NCBI GenBank assembly: GCA_023213395.1
Contig: CM041465.1
Span: 100,323,741-100,387,740 of the forward strand
Source: Cycas panzhihuaensis
Lineage: Eukaryota > Cycadophyta
DNA length: 64,000 nt
Direction of reading: 5' to 3'
Made by a program: the position numbers and the translations under genes. Of this stretch, positions 33,592 to 47,084 are shown piece by piece (within the stretch, counting starts at the first letter, position 1; every line of letters starts with the position of its first letter). The notes beneath the pieces were generated by a model that was not told where the DNA came from, searched no databases, and saw nothing but the letters and a program-made list of their open reading frames with translations.

Positions 33592-33940
33592 GAGACTCGC
33601 TTGGCCTGCCCATTGCCCAAGTCTCTGGCCACCTTTCTCCCAGCTTGCTCGTCTAGTCTATTGGTTGTCCTTACATTATCCATTGCATTTTAGCGATGGA
33701 GGCATCCCCCCTTTGTTTTTCATTTTTTTCATCTCCAAGTTAACTTCCAGACAGTACATAGGTAGCCCCTATGTTGTCCTCGTCTCCATCTCCCTTGTCC
33801 ATGCGTTCCACCATGACACTCGCTGACACCCTTGGTCCATATTCTATTTATGATTTATATATACACATGTGCTACTAATAGTTTTTGGTTACCAACATTC
33901 GCTATCACACCATGCTTCTGAGCGGTGAGGCTCTACTGCT
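33592..33940 (+). other. Tat-2 3' untranslated stretch
   Basis: Non-coding sequence between the RNase H stop and the polypurine tract. It aligns with Tat-1 39946-40386, where the dinucleotide run near 33855 has expanded into a long TG repeat. Confidence 0.5.
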
Positions 33941-33950
33941 AAGGGGGCAG
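33941..33950 (+). promoter_or_regulatory. Tat-2 polypurine tract
   Basis: AAGGGGGCAG abuts the TGTTTCCCG start of the 3' LTR and is identical to the Tat-1 tract at 40387-40396. Confidence 0.88.
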
Positions 33951-36671
33951 TGTTTCCCGACTATTGGGAATGGACTTGAGACAAGTTGACTCAGGTAAGC
34001 ACAGGTATATACTTCTCACTTTCATCCTCGCTATCGCTTAGTAGAAGTTGTTTAGAGTATTGATTGATGCATGTTTGCTTGCCATTTATATGATCGCATT
34101 GCCTTCTCTGCTTGATCACGTTGCTTGCACCTGCCACACACTATTTAGCCTATGACGACCCACTATGGGGTACTCCTCAGTGAGTCATGCACCCCATATG
34201 GCACTTAGCTGCCCACAACACCTCCATAGCTCCTCAAACATTGTTGTTGGTTACGATCCGCTCGCATTAACACTCCTGTCACCACTTTGAGTCCCCTTCT
34301 AGGTGTGATGGGACCTCCTCGAGACTTGTTTCTCTCTTTCGGCCACTTGCCAGCCACCTAGGCATGAGCTCCCAACCTGCCAGGCCTCTGCACATCCCTC
34401 TGTTTGGCTCTAGGCCTTGGTTCTATCTTTATTTTGGTTTTTAGTCCCACACTACAGCAAACTAAGCGGTACCGTGAAGTTTACCGTGGTACCATAAAGT
34501 TTGCCATGGTGCAACTATTTAAATTCATTTTTTTAAATCGCCTCAGCAATTCCCCCTCTTTTTGTGAAATTACCACATGGTGCCCTCGAGTACTCACCCC
34601 CACCATAACCCTAAACGTTCGTTTAGGGTTGGGATGAGTATAAAACCTAAAAATGAATCCATTTGCTTCTCTTCTTCACTCATTTTTTGCTCTCTACTCC
34701 TAGCTCATGCTCTGCAACCTCCTCAAGATCTGCTTCTCTGCCCTGGCTCCTCTTCCATAGGTACATCTACTGTGTCTCAGGCCCTGCTCCAGTAGCTCTA
34801 AGCTTCTTTTTACATGTCTATTTTTGTTGAAGGAGAGTATTCACAGTGTATCAATAAGCAAACTCCAGGAACTAAGAGCAGTATCCACGTTTGCCTCCCC
34901 TTCATCCCAGGTCTAAAAAGCCTGCTAGACATAGGTTTTTTCCTCTGATTTTTGGTAGAATAAGACTCCCTCCTTCTGCCTTATAGGTACTCCTTCAAAG
35001 TCCTTTAGGTTTTCTTGTGTTTTTTCTTTCTTTTATGAGAAGTTTTGGGTCAATCTTTGCTCCTCTCCTTTTATTTCAGAGGAGCTTGCCTTTCGCTCCT
35101 TATCTTGCAGTATTTCTCCTCTTTTCTCCCGCAAGCCCACTCTAGGGTAGCTGTGTAAGAGGGTTGAATAAGGTTGGCCGAAGGGAAAAAGGTGGGATCC
35201 GTTCCCTTGTTGGCCTTCTCCCCAAGGGTTTACCCTTCCCTTCCTTCCTCTTATGCGCCATGCCTCTCTCTAGAGTTGGGCTAGGGATAGTGAGAGGCTT
35301 ATTTCAGCTCTGAAATCAGCGTTGGCAGCCCTTACCACACTGGTTTCAGACCTACACTCTCAGGTTTTGGGCATCACATAAGTCCCCAAACCCATCCCAG
35401 TTCAGTTTTTTGATCCTCGACTTGCCCCAATGTGACGATTTGCTGTCCATAACACCTCATCTCTTGGGTCTACCCGTGCACCATCCCATTGGTTTATTAT
35501 CTCTTCTACTTGCTGTCTCGAATAGCCATCACACTCTGGTTTTTTCCCATTGAGGCTACGTGGAGATACTTGCGGGTAGGTTGGCCATTCTGAGGCTAAC
35601 CACCTTATCTTAGTCGTTGCTTGGTGCTGCTTAGATCTAAGGTTTGCTTGGTGGTTTTGGAGTAGAGTGCATTACTTTTAGCTTGATATATTAGGTATCT
35701 TTTGTATTTATATACATATTAGGCGTACTTGGCAGCCCCCTTCTCCAGGAGGAAGAAATCTTTTTTTTTTTGTGATTAGCAGGTTCACGGTAGTAAAAGT
35801 ACAAAAGAGGTGGACTTCTTTGACAGGTGAGTCCCTAGCTAGTAGTGCTTTCAGTTCATTCTTTGTTTCTTTTTTGCTACTTTGCTTTCACATATCGGGG
35901 AAGGTAAGGTAGCCCCTCATCCATTTCCGGCAACCATTGTTAACTAGCCCTGCACCCGCGCAGCGAGTTCAAGTGGACGAGTGTGAAAGGAGCAGAAGGG
36001 CATGATGTTTCAACTACGCTTCTCTCCCAGGTACTCCTTCTCCCTTCTTCATCTTTTCTTTCCGCCGTGCTTTTATGCAAACTTCATATGTTAAAGCCAC
36101 ATAGAAAACAAAAAGGGAATGAATACACTTTTTTTTTGCATTTATAAATTCTTTTCCATAGTCGTTCACCTCGTGTGTAGATAGGACTTAGGCGTGAGTC
36201 GCACACCTCTTAAGCCCCATCTAACCCACATGTAGGACCATCCGTCCCTAGACTTACATTTGGTTCTTTTAGCGCACTTGCTTTACTTATCACACAATAG
36301 CCTAATCCTAGCCTACATCCCTCTTCCGTTTGAGTTAGGTCATCACATCTCTCGCGCACTTACTTGTGCGTTGTTTCCTTCCTCTTGTGGGAAGGCACTA
36401 CCTTCTAGAGTCCCCTTTCCTCTTCTTGGCTATCCAGGGGGTAAGTGGGCCTCCTATTTTGGGGCAACCCAAAGCCTTGCCTTGTGTCTTCTTTCTGAAG
36501 GTTACCCTAAGGCAATTAGGCACCATTCGTGGGTCCCGAACTCATGCTCTAGCGCATGGACGCCCTGCGTGGTGTTCTTCCTTGCCATTAGGATCCCATC
36601 TATAGCATGACCGTACCTCAGCTAATTATTTCCTTTTAAGCATAGAAGACCATCCCATAGATGCGATTCCA
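33951..36671 (+). repeat. Tat-2 3' LTR
   Basis: About 2721 bp, from TGTTTCCCGACTATTGGG to GCGATTCCA. The palindrome is at 34609-34628 and the TATA box at 34639-34645. Sequence after 36671 is Tat-1 antisense-gene exon, showing the exact boundary. Confidence 0.92.
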
Positions 36672-38825
<2,154 letters not shown>

Positions 38826-38985
38826 CTTGTCCCTACGATCCCAACGGCTATCTCTTGGTCTCGATCTAATATTCAGATCTCTCTCTGCATGCCTCTGAAG
38901 TCGGGTGGTGCTCTGCTATGTAAGGAAAGGCCTTTGGATTCATTCAAGAGCCCATGAAAATGAATCTCGTTTTCATCGATTTTCC

Positions 38986-38992
38986 TTATATA
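38986..38992 (-). promoter_or_regulatory. TATA box of the Tat-1 antisense gene
   Basis: The minus strand reads GCCTATATAAGGAAA, 161 nt before the start codon at 38825. The word and spacing are conserved with Tat-2. Confidence 0.75.
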
Positions 38993-39530
38993 GGCGAGGG
39001 CCCCGATAGGCGCTTTCTCTATTTCCACTTTTGTGACAGCCCTTGAGGTTGTTTCTCATCCCTGATCATCATTGCCTTCTATCCATATTTCCCATTGCAC
39101 TCCCATAGCCTTCGTTTGGCTCATTCCTTTAGGTGCATTAATGACGCCTCGCCGATGCATTTCTGCAGGGCTCTTATGTCTTGTTTTGCATGCCGCTCCC
39201 ATGCATGCCTGAGTTTATACTCGTTTGGCTCATTTCACTATCCTGGACTTGTTTTTGCAACCCGTTCCTACCCTTGGGATCTCCAAAGGGAATGCTCCCT
39301 CCGTTTGGAGTCATTATTTGCTTTCTTAAGCAACCTTTGGCATCCCAGGGTGCCCTTTTATCACCCGCTCTTAGCCAGTGGTCATATAGCCTACTCATAT
39401 CCTTGGGTAGCCTCATTGCTAGGTCTTCCTACCCTTCACAGCCATTTATTGCTTGCCATATGAGCCTCTTTTACTTCGACTTTGACTTTCTTGTACATTT
39501 TCTCTACTGAGATACTTTCTCTACTCGTCC
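38993..39530. promoter_or_regulatory. Divergent intergenic region in Tat-1
   Basis: It spans the antisense TATA box to the RNase H start, with exactly the same 539-bp spacing as in Tat-2. Open frames here are not supported. Confidence 0.5.
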
Positions 39531-39945
39531 ATGGTTCTCTTTACCTTTACCGACGGTGGAAGCCGTGGTAATCCTAAATCTTTTGTCACTGCATGGATTC
39601 TTCGCGGCCCTTCCGGACATGATTTTCTGCGTTCTGGAATCTTCGTCCCTGAGGCTACCAATAATGAAGCTGAGTACATGGCCGTTATCGAAGCCCTCAC
39701 TAATGCACTCTATTTCCATCATGGATCTATTGTTCTTCTTCACGACTCCCAAGTGGTGGTGTCCCATCTCACCTAGGTTTACCAGGTGCGATACCCACAC
39801 TTGAGAGCCCTCGCTTTGACTGCTAGGTCCCTATTAGCTTGTTTCAGTCTGTCGACATCTGACACATCCCTTGGGTGCTCGACACTGAGGTAGACAGCCT
39901 CGTCTACCTCATTCTTGAGCACTGCCTTTCCTCTTCTTGTTGACT
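39531..39945 (+). pseudogene. Tat-1 stand-alone RNase H
   Basis: The 81-codon open part starts MVLFTFTDGGSRGNPKSF, then ATNNEAEYMAVIEAL and HDSQVVVSHLT, then a TAG (39774-39776) at a likely Gln codon. The frame continues VYQVRYPHLRALALTARSLL. A one-base loss near 39845 shifts the end (HIP, then DTEVDSLVYL in the next frame). The first three catalytic acids and the last Asp are recognisable. It is the same gene as 33169-33591. Confidence 0.85.
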
Positions 39946-40269
39946 GCCCCTGAGACTTGCCCGGTCACCCTATCACCCAAGGCTTAGGCCATCTTGAATC
40001 CCACTTTACGATCCATTCACACCTCCAAAAGCTAGCCACTAATGAGGCTAAACTATGACGACTACCAGGTTTTCTCATTTACCTGATATCATCATGTACT
40101 TATCTTTGCACTTTTACGATGGGGGCAGTCCCCTCATCCTCCTTAGCTTCCAGTTGATTCTCAGGTGGCACATAGGCAGCCCCTATGTTGTCTCCACCCT
40201 TAACCTTGTATCCATGTGTTCCGCCACGATACTCATCAACACCCTTGGCTCTTGTTTTGCTTATTATTG

Positions 40270-40311
<42 letters not shown>
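40270..40311. repeat. (TA)n(TG)n microsatellite
   Basis: A short TA run passes into about 16 TG units, within the Tat-1 3' untranslated stretch (39946-40386), which is otherwise non-coding. Confidence 0.95.
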
Positions 40312-40320
<9 letters not shown>

Positions 40321-40386
40321 CTACTGACAGTTTGTTTCCAACATTCGCCATCGCACCATGCTTCTAAGTAGCGAGGCTTTACTGCC

Positions 40387-40396
40387 AAGGGGGCAG
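40387..40396 (+). promoter_or_regulatory. Tat-1 polypurine tract
   Basis: AAGGGGGCAG immediately precedes the TGTTTCCTGG start of the 3' LTR. Confidence 0.88.
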
Positions 40397-41625
40397 TGTT
40401 TCCTGGCTACCAGGAATGGATATGGATAGGTTGACTTAGGTAAGCACAGGTATGCTTCTCCCTTTTTACTTTTACTATTTCTCTGGAAAGGTTGACAGAA
40501 GTATCACCTCATTGTATGATTGACTGCTTCATTTGTATGATCACCTTGCATCCATTTGCTTGATCATGTTGCTTGTCGTATTGTGAGCCTATGACGACCC
40601 ATGGGACCTACCTTTCTGCAAGGTAGGCATCCCCATGGCACTCTACGACCCTCCGCGCCACCTCCACATCACCTTGAAGCCTCACTTGACTTGTATGATC
40701 CGCTCATACCTTGACCCTGTGTCCCTATCACGACATTTCTGTGAACTTTAGCCCTTGTTGCTTTATTTGGTCTAGTTTGTATGCCTCCCAGACTATCCCT
40801 AGCCACTTGGACAGGAGGGCCAGCCCCTCCTAAGGCCTGATATGCTTCTTCTAGGACTCCTAGAACTCTAATTATTTCCATTCTGGCTTTCTGGTCCCGC
40901 ACTGCTATAAGCTAAGCGGTACTATGAAGTTTACCATGGTGTAACTATTGCAACTTACTTTTTATATCTGTCGTGGTAATTCTTGTCTCTTTTGCGAAAT
41001 TTCCATATGGCCACTCACCTAGCTCAGCCCTATTTGTGCCCTGAACACTTGATTAGGGTTGAGATGAGTATAAGTCCCAAAAAGATCATCATTTCACATC
41101 TCTTGGCTCTCCAACTTCTCATTCAATTGCTACAATTCTGCTCTTTTCCTCTTCCCTTCCACAGGTACATCTGTAATCTTGCATTTCCTGCTACTCTAGC
41201 TCAGGATCTGCCTGTAACAGCTCTTCTTTGTGGTGGGAGACCCTCCTCCAAGCACTTTCAAGCAAGATTTTTGTAGTTCTCCTTCAAATACACCTCAACA
41301 AGTATCTTCCATAAGCCTTTCTTAGGCAAACCTCTTGTAAACCTTGTAGGACCTCCTCTTTCTCACTGGTTGTAGGAGAAAATATGCCCTAGACTCAGCC
41401 TAGAAGGTACTTTTGGTCTTATTTTAGGAAGTTTATACGTATTCTTTCCATATTGGACTCATTTTCAAGTATATTTTCCTGCTTTCTTCCCTTTTACTGT
41501 AGTAAAATTTGTCTTTCTTTGAGTTTAGATTTGTACTCTGAGATTTTCACCTCATTTATCTACTAGTTTTCTCAAGAAAGTAGTGGAAGAAGGCTCATAA
41601 ATACTAGGCAAAGGGAGTAAGGTAG
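40397..41625 (+). repeat. Tat-1 3' LTR, first part
   Basis: It matches the first 1.2 kb of 19167-21939 and includes the promoter region (GATTAGGGTTGAGATGAGTATAAG near 41050). It is interrupted by Gypsy-B. GGTAG at 41621-41625 is the left target duplication. Confidence 0.9.
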
Positions 41626-42482
41626 TGATCCAGGAGGATCTACCATATGTTTACAGGATGCGGAAAATGCTAGGCATTGGCATAACTAACAGAGATATGG
41701 ACAAATGGTATCAAAATTCTATGAAATTTTGTTTAAAGGGATAAGACACATCCCACTAGATGTGTACAAAAGGTGGGGTTCAGAAAATATCATTTGATTA
41801 GAGTTCAAGCCTTGTCTTTGCATAAAAATTAATCCACATTAGCGAGAAAAAATAGAAAATATATATTATAATTATATGAATAGAAACATAGCCAAATGAA
41901 ATCCAAATGAGCTAAAAGTTTGAGGAATCTGAGGGGACATAAGTTCCTATATGTGTACCAAATTTGAGCTAAATTGGAGTATGTTAAGATCTGTTACAAG
42001 CTGCAACTTTTTAAGAATTGTATGAAGGCCACTTGGACAACATGCATTCTGGTGGTTAGTGATTATACTTGCATGATTGCCACTTGTTAAACATGCAATT
42101 CAGGTTTCTTTCTATAAATTGAGCCCTTCTACAGGTTGGAGAGGTGGTTCTTGGAGACTTGACTTGGGAAGCATCCTTGGAGAAGCATTTGGAGGGTTGG
42201 AGTCCCCCTTATGGTATAATTGTAACATTTATTCCTTGTAATTTTACCATTCTTTTTCTAGTTGATTTCTCCACCATTAAATGGAGATTTTCATGGTTTA
42301 ATAAAAGTATTACTCCTCATATTTTTGGATCAATGTCAAGTATAATTGATTTGGTGTAGAATTTTCCTTTCATGGGCTCATTGTTGTTTTGATGTTATTG
42401 AGCTTTCTACACAAACTCCGTGATCTCAAGGAGGAAAGATTGATAATTGATTTCTTCACCAAACTAAGCTCTTTTGGGATCA
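41626..42482 (+). repeat. Gypsy-B 5' LTR
   Basis: 857 bp, starting TGATCCAGGAGGATC and ending TTTTGGGATCA. The last 480 bp match the 3' LTR with only a few changes. The first 380 bp have clearly more. Confidence 0.94.
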
Positions 42483-42487
42483 TATTT

Positions 42488-42499
42488 TGGTATCGAGCC
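42488..42499 (+). promoter_or_regulatory. Gypsy-B primer-binding site
   Basis: TGGTATCGAGCC lies five bases after the 5' LTR and resembles TGGTATCAGAGC, complementary to initiator tRNA-Met with a one-base loss. Confidence 0.8.
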
Positions 42500-42523
42500 T
42501 CGATCTTTGTTGTAGGGACTTTA

Positions 42524-43515
42524 ATGGTACAAACAAGGAAAGGATACAAAGAGAAAGGTGAAGACTTTCTTGTGTTGCAATCACCAAGAAGACAAAGAAA
42601 GAATCCAAGCACCATGGTGAAAAGAAGATGGAGAAATTAGATTTGAAAGGCTTGAGAAGAATGTCGAGCCTTGATGCAAATGATGACCCACCTTCTACCT
42701 CTAGTCAAAGGAAAAGGCAAAGAGAAGGAATTTGAAGGAGGATCCACATATGACCACGACCATGAAGAGGAAGAGGAGGAGACCTTAAAGCACTCTTTTG
42801 AAGAAAGCAAGGGTACTTCATCTCATCAACCCTTCAAGGTGGAGGCAAAGTTGGATATTCCAACTTATGATGGAGAGGTAAATGCTGAAAAGTTGGACCA
42901 TTGGTTGGATCAACTTGAAACCTACTCCACAATCTATGCTTATAGTAATGCTCAAAAGCTTTCATTTGCTAGGCTCAAGTTGTGTAAACATGCATTGACA
43001 TGGTGGAATGCATATTTAAAGACTCATGATGTATCTTCTTTTTCATGGAGGGATTTTAAGAAAATAATAAAGAAGCAATTCTACCCCATAGGTCATGAGG
43101 AAGACCAATGGGTCACTTGGCAATATTTACGCCAAGGGAGAGGTGTAAGTGTCCAAGACTATACTTCTTTATTTTTTAGGCATGGCATGCTACTTGGTAT
43201 TAATATGGATGAACATGTCACTCTTATGAAATTCATTGGAGGATTACATGAATACATAAGGAAGGAACTAAGGCTTTTAAGGTTCAATCCATTGGAGAAG
43301 CAAGTAGGATGGCTATGGCAATAGAAAGTAAAAGTAAGAAATCTACATTCATGTCTAAAGATTCTACTTTTACTTCTAATAAGTATGAAAAGAATCCTAA
43401 ATAGCACTCATCAAAAAGGCAAGAAGGAAAGAAGAAAAGAACTAATTTTGTTAAAAGTTCTAACTATTGTGAGCATTGTGATATTAGTGGTCATATTACA
43501 ACAAAGTGTTGGAAG
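42524..43515 (+). pseudogene. Gypsy-B gag
   Basis: The likely start MVQTRKGYKEKGEDF at 42524 is in a frame that stops at 42640. The open part 42671-43324 carries an acidic run (HDHEEEEEETLKHSFEE) and the Retrotrans_gag domain: YDGEVNAEKLDHWLDQLE, KLSFARLKLCKHALTWWNAY, WRDFKKIIKKQFYP and GRGVSVQDYTSLF. A shift near 43290 leads to MAMAIESKSKKS and a zinc knuckle CEHCDISGHITTKC (43468-43509, CX2CX4HX4C, all ligands present). Gag would assemble the particle and bind RNA. Confidence 0.9.
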
Positions 43516-44094
43516 TTGCATCTAGAACTAAAGCCGAAGCATATCAAGGATATGGAATTAAGAAAGAAGGAAAAAGGGAAAGCACTACTTTCTGAGGTGG
43601 AGATTCAAAGTGAAGGAGAAGAAGAGAAGGTCACTCTACTTACAAATTATGAAGATGATGCTACAAGGGAGGAACTATTTCACTTGAAGCTTCATGTGGG
43701 AAATAGTATGATTGGTGCCATTATAGATCCGAGAAGCCAAAAGAATTTGATCTCAGAAAGTTTGGTAAAGAGCATTGGTTTGGTAACTACTCCTCACCCT
43801 CACCCATATCCTCTTGGTTGGATCTATAAAGATGTGGAAATGCAAATATCAAAGCAATGTACACTTAAATTTTCCATCACTAATGATTTTGTTGATGAGG
43901 TAATATGTGATGTGGTGCCCTTTGGATGTATATCATGTTGTGCTTGGAAGTCCCTACTTGTGGGATCGAGATGCACTCTTCTATCGAAGGGAGAGAAAGT
44001 ATCGATTGATGAAGGATAACAAGGGCTTCATCATAAAGGCCACAAAGAAGCACTTGGATAAGATAGCATTAATTTCAGCTACTCAAGCAAAAGG
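43516..44094 (+). pseudogene. Gypsy-B protease, active site changed
   Basis: The 167-codon open part continues from the zinc knuckle. It has the fold segments LKLHVGNSMIGAIID, then QKNLISESLVKSIGL and DEVICDVVPFG. The usual Asp-Ser/Thr-Gly triplet reads Asp-Pro-Arg (IIDPRSQKNLIS), two substitutions that should abolish activity. A shift near 43905 moves the end to the next frame (CPLDVYHVVLGSPYLWDRDA, then [16 protein letters not shown]). Confidence 0.88.
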
Positions 44095-45173
44095 ATGATC
44101 AATGCATGTGGTAAATTTGTCATCTTAATGGTAAGGAGAAAAGAAGAGCCAAGAGATGAAGAAGGTCCTTCTACTCGCACTCTTCTTATATCACCTAAAC
44201 AAATGCAACAAATTGAGGAGTTAAAGACAAGGTATGATATTCTATTTCAACATGTTGATGGGCTTCCACCAAAGAGAAAGATAGAGCATGAAATCACTCT
44301 TGTAGGAGATGCACCATTACCTAATGTTGCTTTGTATAGGCACTCCATTGTAGAAAATAATGAGATAAAGGGGCAAGTTGAGGAGTTGCTTGATCAAGGG
44401 GTCATAAGACCTTCATGTTCACCTTGTGGGTCACCAATTGTCTTGGTGCCTAAGAAGGATGGAGGATGGAGAATGTGTATAGATTTTCGTGCTTTGAATA
44501 AAATTACAATTAAAAATCGCTACCCTTTGCCTCGTATAGATGATTTGCTTGATCAAATTCAAAGATGCTTGTTATTTCACTAAATTGGATTTAAAAAGTG
44601 GTTATCACCAAGTTAGGGTCAAAGAGGAGGACACATGGAAGACGGCCTTCAAAACAAAGCAAGGACTCTTTGAATGGATGGTTATGCCTTTCGGATTGTG
44701 TAATGCTCCTACAACATTCATGAGGCTAATGAATGAAATATTAAGGCCTTACTTGGATAATTTTGTTGTTGTCTATCTTGATGACATTTTGATTTTCAAG
44801 AACACATGGGAGGAACATTTGCGACATAGAAGAAGTTTTAAAGACTATGGCTAAGCATCATTTGAAGCTTAATGTGAAGAAGTGTAAATTTGGCAAGGAG
44901 AACTTGATCTTCTTAGGCTTTGTGGTTGGAGGAGGAAAGTTGAGCATTGATCCACTCAAGACTCAAGCCATCCTCAAATGGCCTAGGCCAACAAACATCA
45001 CAGAGGTGAGAAGTTTTTTAGGAGCTTGTCAATACTTGAGAAAGTTCATTCTTCATTTCTCACAAGTTGCAGCACCTCTACATGGATTGACAAAATCTAG
45101 TAGAAAGTTTACTTGGGGTTACAAGGAGGAAGAAGCCTTTCTTCTTTTAAAGAAGAAAATTTGTGAAGCTTAG
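44095..45173 (+). pseudogene. Gypsy-B reverse transcriptase
   Basis: Three adjoining frames give a full RT: 44095-44583 ([60 protein letters not shown]), 44540-44854 ([48 protein letters not shown] with YLDD at 44774-44785) and 44847-45173 (KHHLKLNVKKCKFGKENLIF, LGFVVGGGKLSIDP, RSFLGACQYLRKFI). Two frameshifts, near 44565 and 44830, break it. Catalytic residues are intact. Confidence 0.93.
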
Positions 45174-45600
45174 GTTTGGCAATGCCAAATTTGCAAAAGC
45201 CTTTTGAAGTAGAAGCTGATGCAAGTGGAAATGCGATGGGAGCTGTCCTTATTCAAGATGGGAAGCCTATTGCGTACCATTGAAGTCTTCACCCTCAAGT
45301 GAAGAACTACCCAACATATGATCGAGAAATGTTCGCACTTCATCAAGCATGCAAGCATTGGAGGTCATACTTGCTTTCGGAAAAGAGGTTGTAGTTCATA
45401 CCGATCATAAGCCTCTTCAATTTTACAAACTCAAAGTAAATTACGAAGCAAGACACATGAAGTGGATGAGTTATTTACAACAATTCAATATTGTAATTAA
45501 GTATAAAAGGGATCTAATAACAAAATTGTTGATATGTTATCTAGACCACCTTGTTCCACTTCTTCTTCTACTTTTGTTTGTAGTTCTCTTATGAGTTTGC
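45174..45600 (+). pseudogene. Gypsy-B RNase H
   Basis: After a TAG the frame reads FEVEADASGNAMGAVLIQDG and IAYH, then YPTYDREMFALHQACKHW. A shift leads to VVVHTDHKPLQFYKLK and ARHMKWMSYLQQFNIVIKYK. These are the standard gypsy RNase H motifs (EADAS, ELYA-V-A---W, TDHKPL, R---W---LQ-F). Frames are broken at least twice. Confidence 0.88.
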
Positions 45601-46785
45601 GGTGGAACCAATGCATCATGAAGAGTACAAAGACTTGTACCATGAAGATGAAGCTTTGAAGGAAGAATTAGAGAACCTAGCGAAAGGAAGACCTTCCCAC
45701 TTGCTTGGAAGGATGGTCTACTTTTCAAAGGGGACTCTATGTTCCATCAAAAGGAGACAAGATCAAGTGGCTTAGAAGCCCATACTTCTAAAGTAGCTAG
45801 TCACTTTGGTATAGAGAAGACTTTAGCAAACTTGAGAAGATATGTTGTACTACCAAAAATGCAAAATGATGTAAAAAATATGTAAAAGGATGTGTAATGT
45901 GTAATACTTCTAAGCCTTCTTCTAGAAAATTAGGATTGTATACACCACTACCTATTCCCACTAGGCCTTGGGAAAGTATCTCCATTGATTTTTAGGGGAC
46001 TTCCCATGACTAGGAAGGACATGATTATCTTTTGTTGTTGTAGATAGGTTTAGTAAAATGATATGTCTAATACCTTGTAAGAAGACAATCACAGTGCAGA
46101 GGCGGTGAGTTATTCTTCGAGCATGTATGGAAGAATTTTGGCTTGCCTTCTTCCATCATTTCGGATCGGGACACTCGATTCCTTTCATCATTTTGGAAGT
46201 CACTATGGGAGATGATGGATACCAAATTGAAGAGGAGTACAAGTTTCCATCCTCAAACGGATGGACAAACCAAGTAGTGAATAGAACTTTGGTACATCTA
46301 TTGAGGGATACAATTCCAAGCATCCAAAGACTTGGGATGAATCATTGGCTTTTCTACAATTTGCTTTTAATAGAGCAATGCATGCATCACACTCTAAAGC
46401 ACCTTTTGAAGTTTGTTTGGGATACTTACCTCAAAGTCCATTTGACTTAGAGTTTTCCATGCAAGCTAAGGAAGGATCCGTCGAAGAGAAGGAGGAGCAT
46501 GACAAGGCTTTAAGATACTTGGAGAAGATCCAGAGAGTCCACAAAGAAGTACATGATCAACTTCTAAGGACTCAACAAAAGTACAAGGAAAGACATGACA
46601 AGCATAGGAAAGAGTGTACTTTCCAAGAAGGAGATTTAGTATGGTTATACTTGAGCAAGGAGAGGTTAAAAGGAGAAGGTAAGAAACTCAAACCTATAAG
46701 GTATGGACCATTCAAGATTTTGAGAAAAGTAGGTGGCAATGCTTTCCAACTTGATCTTCCACCTTATATGCAAATATATTCGTAG
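45601..46785 (+). pseudogene. Gypsy-B integrase
   Basis: The zinc-binding part is degenerate (SHFGIEKTLANLRRYVVLPK, then CVMCNTSKPSSRKLGLY in another frame). The core is spread over several frames, with [22 protein letters not shown]-like and [18 protein letters not shown] parts. The intact end 46345-46785 reads LAFLQFAFNRAMHASHSKAP, then YKERHDKHRKECTFQEGDLV and LKPIRYGPFKILRKVGGNAF, ending QLDLPPYMQIYS. This is the GPF/Y module of gypsy integrase. The protein would insert the cDNA into chromosomes. Confidence 0.88.
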
Positions 46786-46820
46786 TAAATGCTGAATACT
46801 TAAAACTCTTTGAGCCCTCC

Positions 46821-47045
46821 ATGCTAGATGAGAGCAGGACGATTCACTTTACCTTGATTGATGGTTTGTATTTGGAAAGTGAGGAGCCTCTCAAGGAAGA
46901 TTGTATCTTGGAGAGAAAATCTACCAAAACAAGACATAAGACACATGAATCTTTCGAGATTGGAGTAGCAGGGCAATTGCCTAGTAAGGCCAAGTGGTTT
47001 AGTAGGCAACAAGGAGAACAACACTTCCCCCATCTCCAATTCTAA
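46821..47045 (+). pseudogene. Gypsy-B divergent chromodomain-like tail
   Basis: The 74-codon frame follows VVNAEYLKLFEPSML and reads CILERKSTKTRHKTHESFEI, then GVAGQLPSKAKWFSRQQGEQ and HFPHLQF. The spacing of ILERK--KTR, the Gly-Gln-x-Pro turn, A-x-W and the final FPHL resembles the chromodomain consensus (ILDRR--R, VKW-G-P--EATWE, FP-L) but lacks several aromatic cage residues. If correct, the element belongs to or near the chromoviruses. The assignment is by eye and tentative. Confidence 0.45.
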
Positions 47046-47084
47046 GCCAAACAGGAGTTGCCTATTTTCTAAGGAAGGGAGCCA

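Larger units (their letters stand above)
23265..36671 (+). mobile_element. Tat-2: Ty3/gypsy element with 2.7-kb LTRs, gag and protease remnants and two cargo genes
   Basis: The LTRs are 23265-25968 and 33951-36671. Flanking bases GATGT (23260-23264) and GATAC (36672-36676) are a probable target duplication with two transitions. The flanks join into Tat-1 sequence, as shown by the match of 23221-23264 plus 36672 onward to Tat-2's own 30330-30430. Internal order is gag remnants, protease, an unknown frame, the antisense gene (30100-32462), sense RNase H (33169-33591) and the polypurine tract (33941-33950). No RT and no integrase core are present, so it would need enzymes from a relative. Confidence 0.9.

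Noticed and set aside
40271-40310. TG/CA-rich frames (Val-Cys or Thr-His repeats)
   Set aside because: They are translations of a dinucleotide microsatellite.
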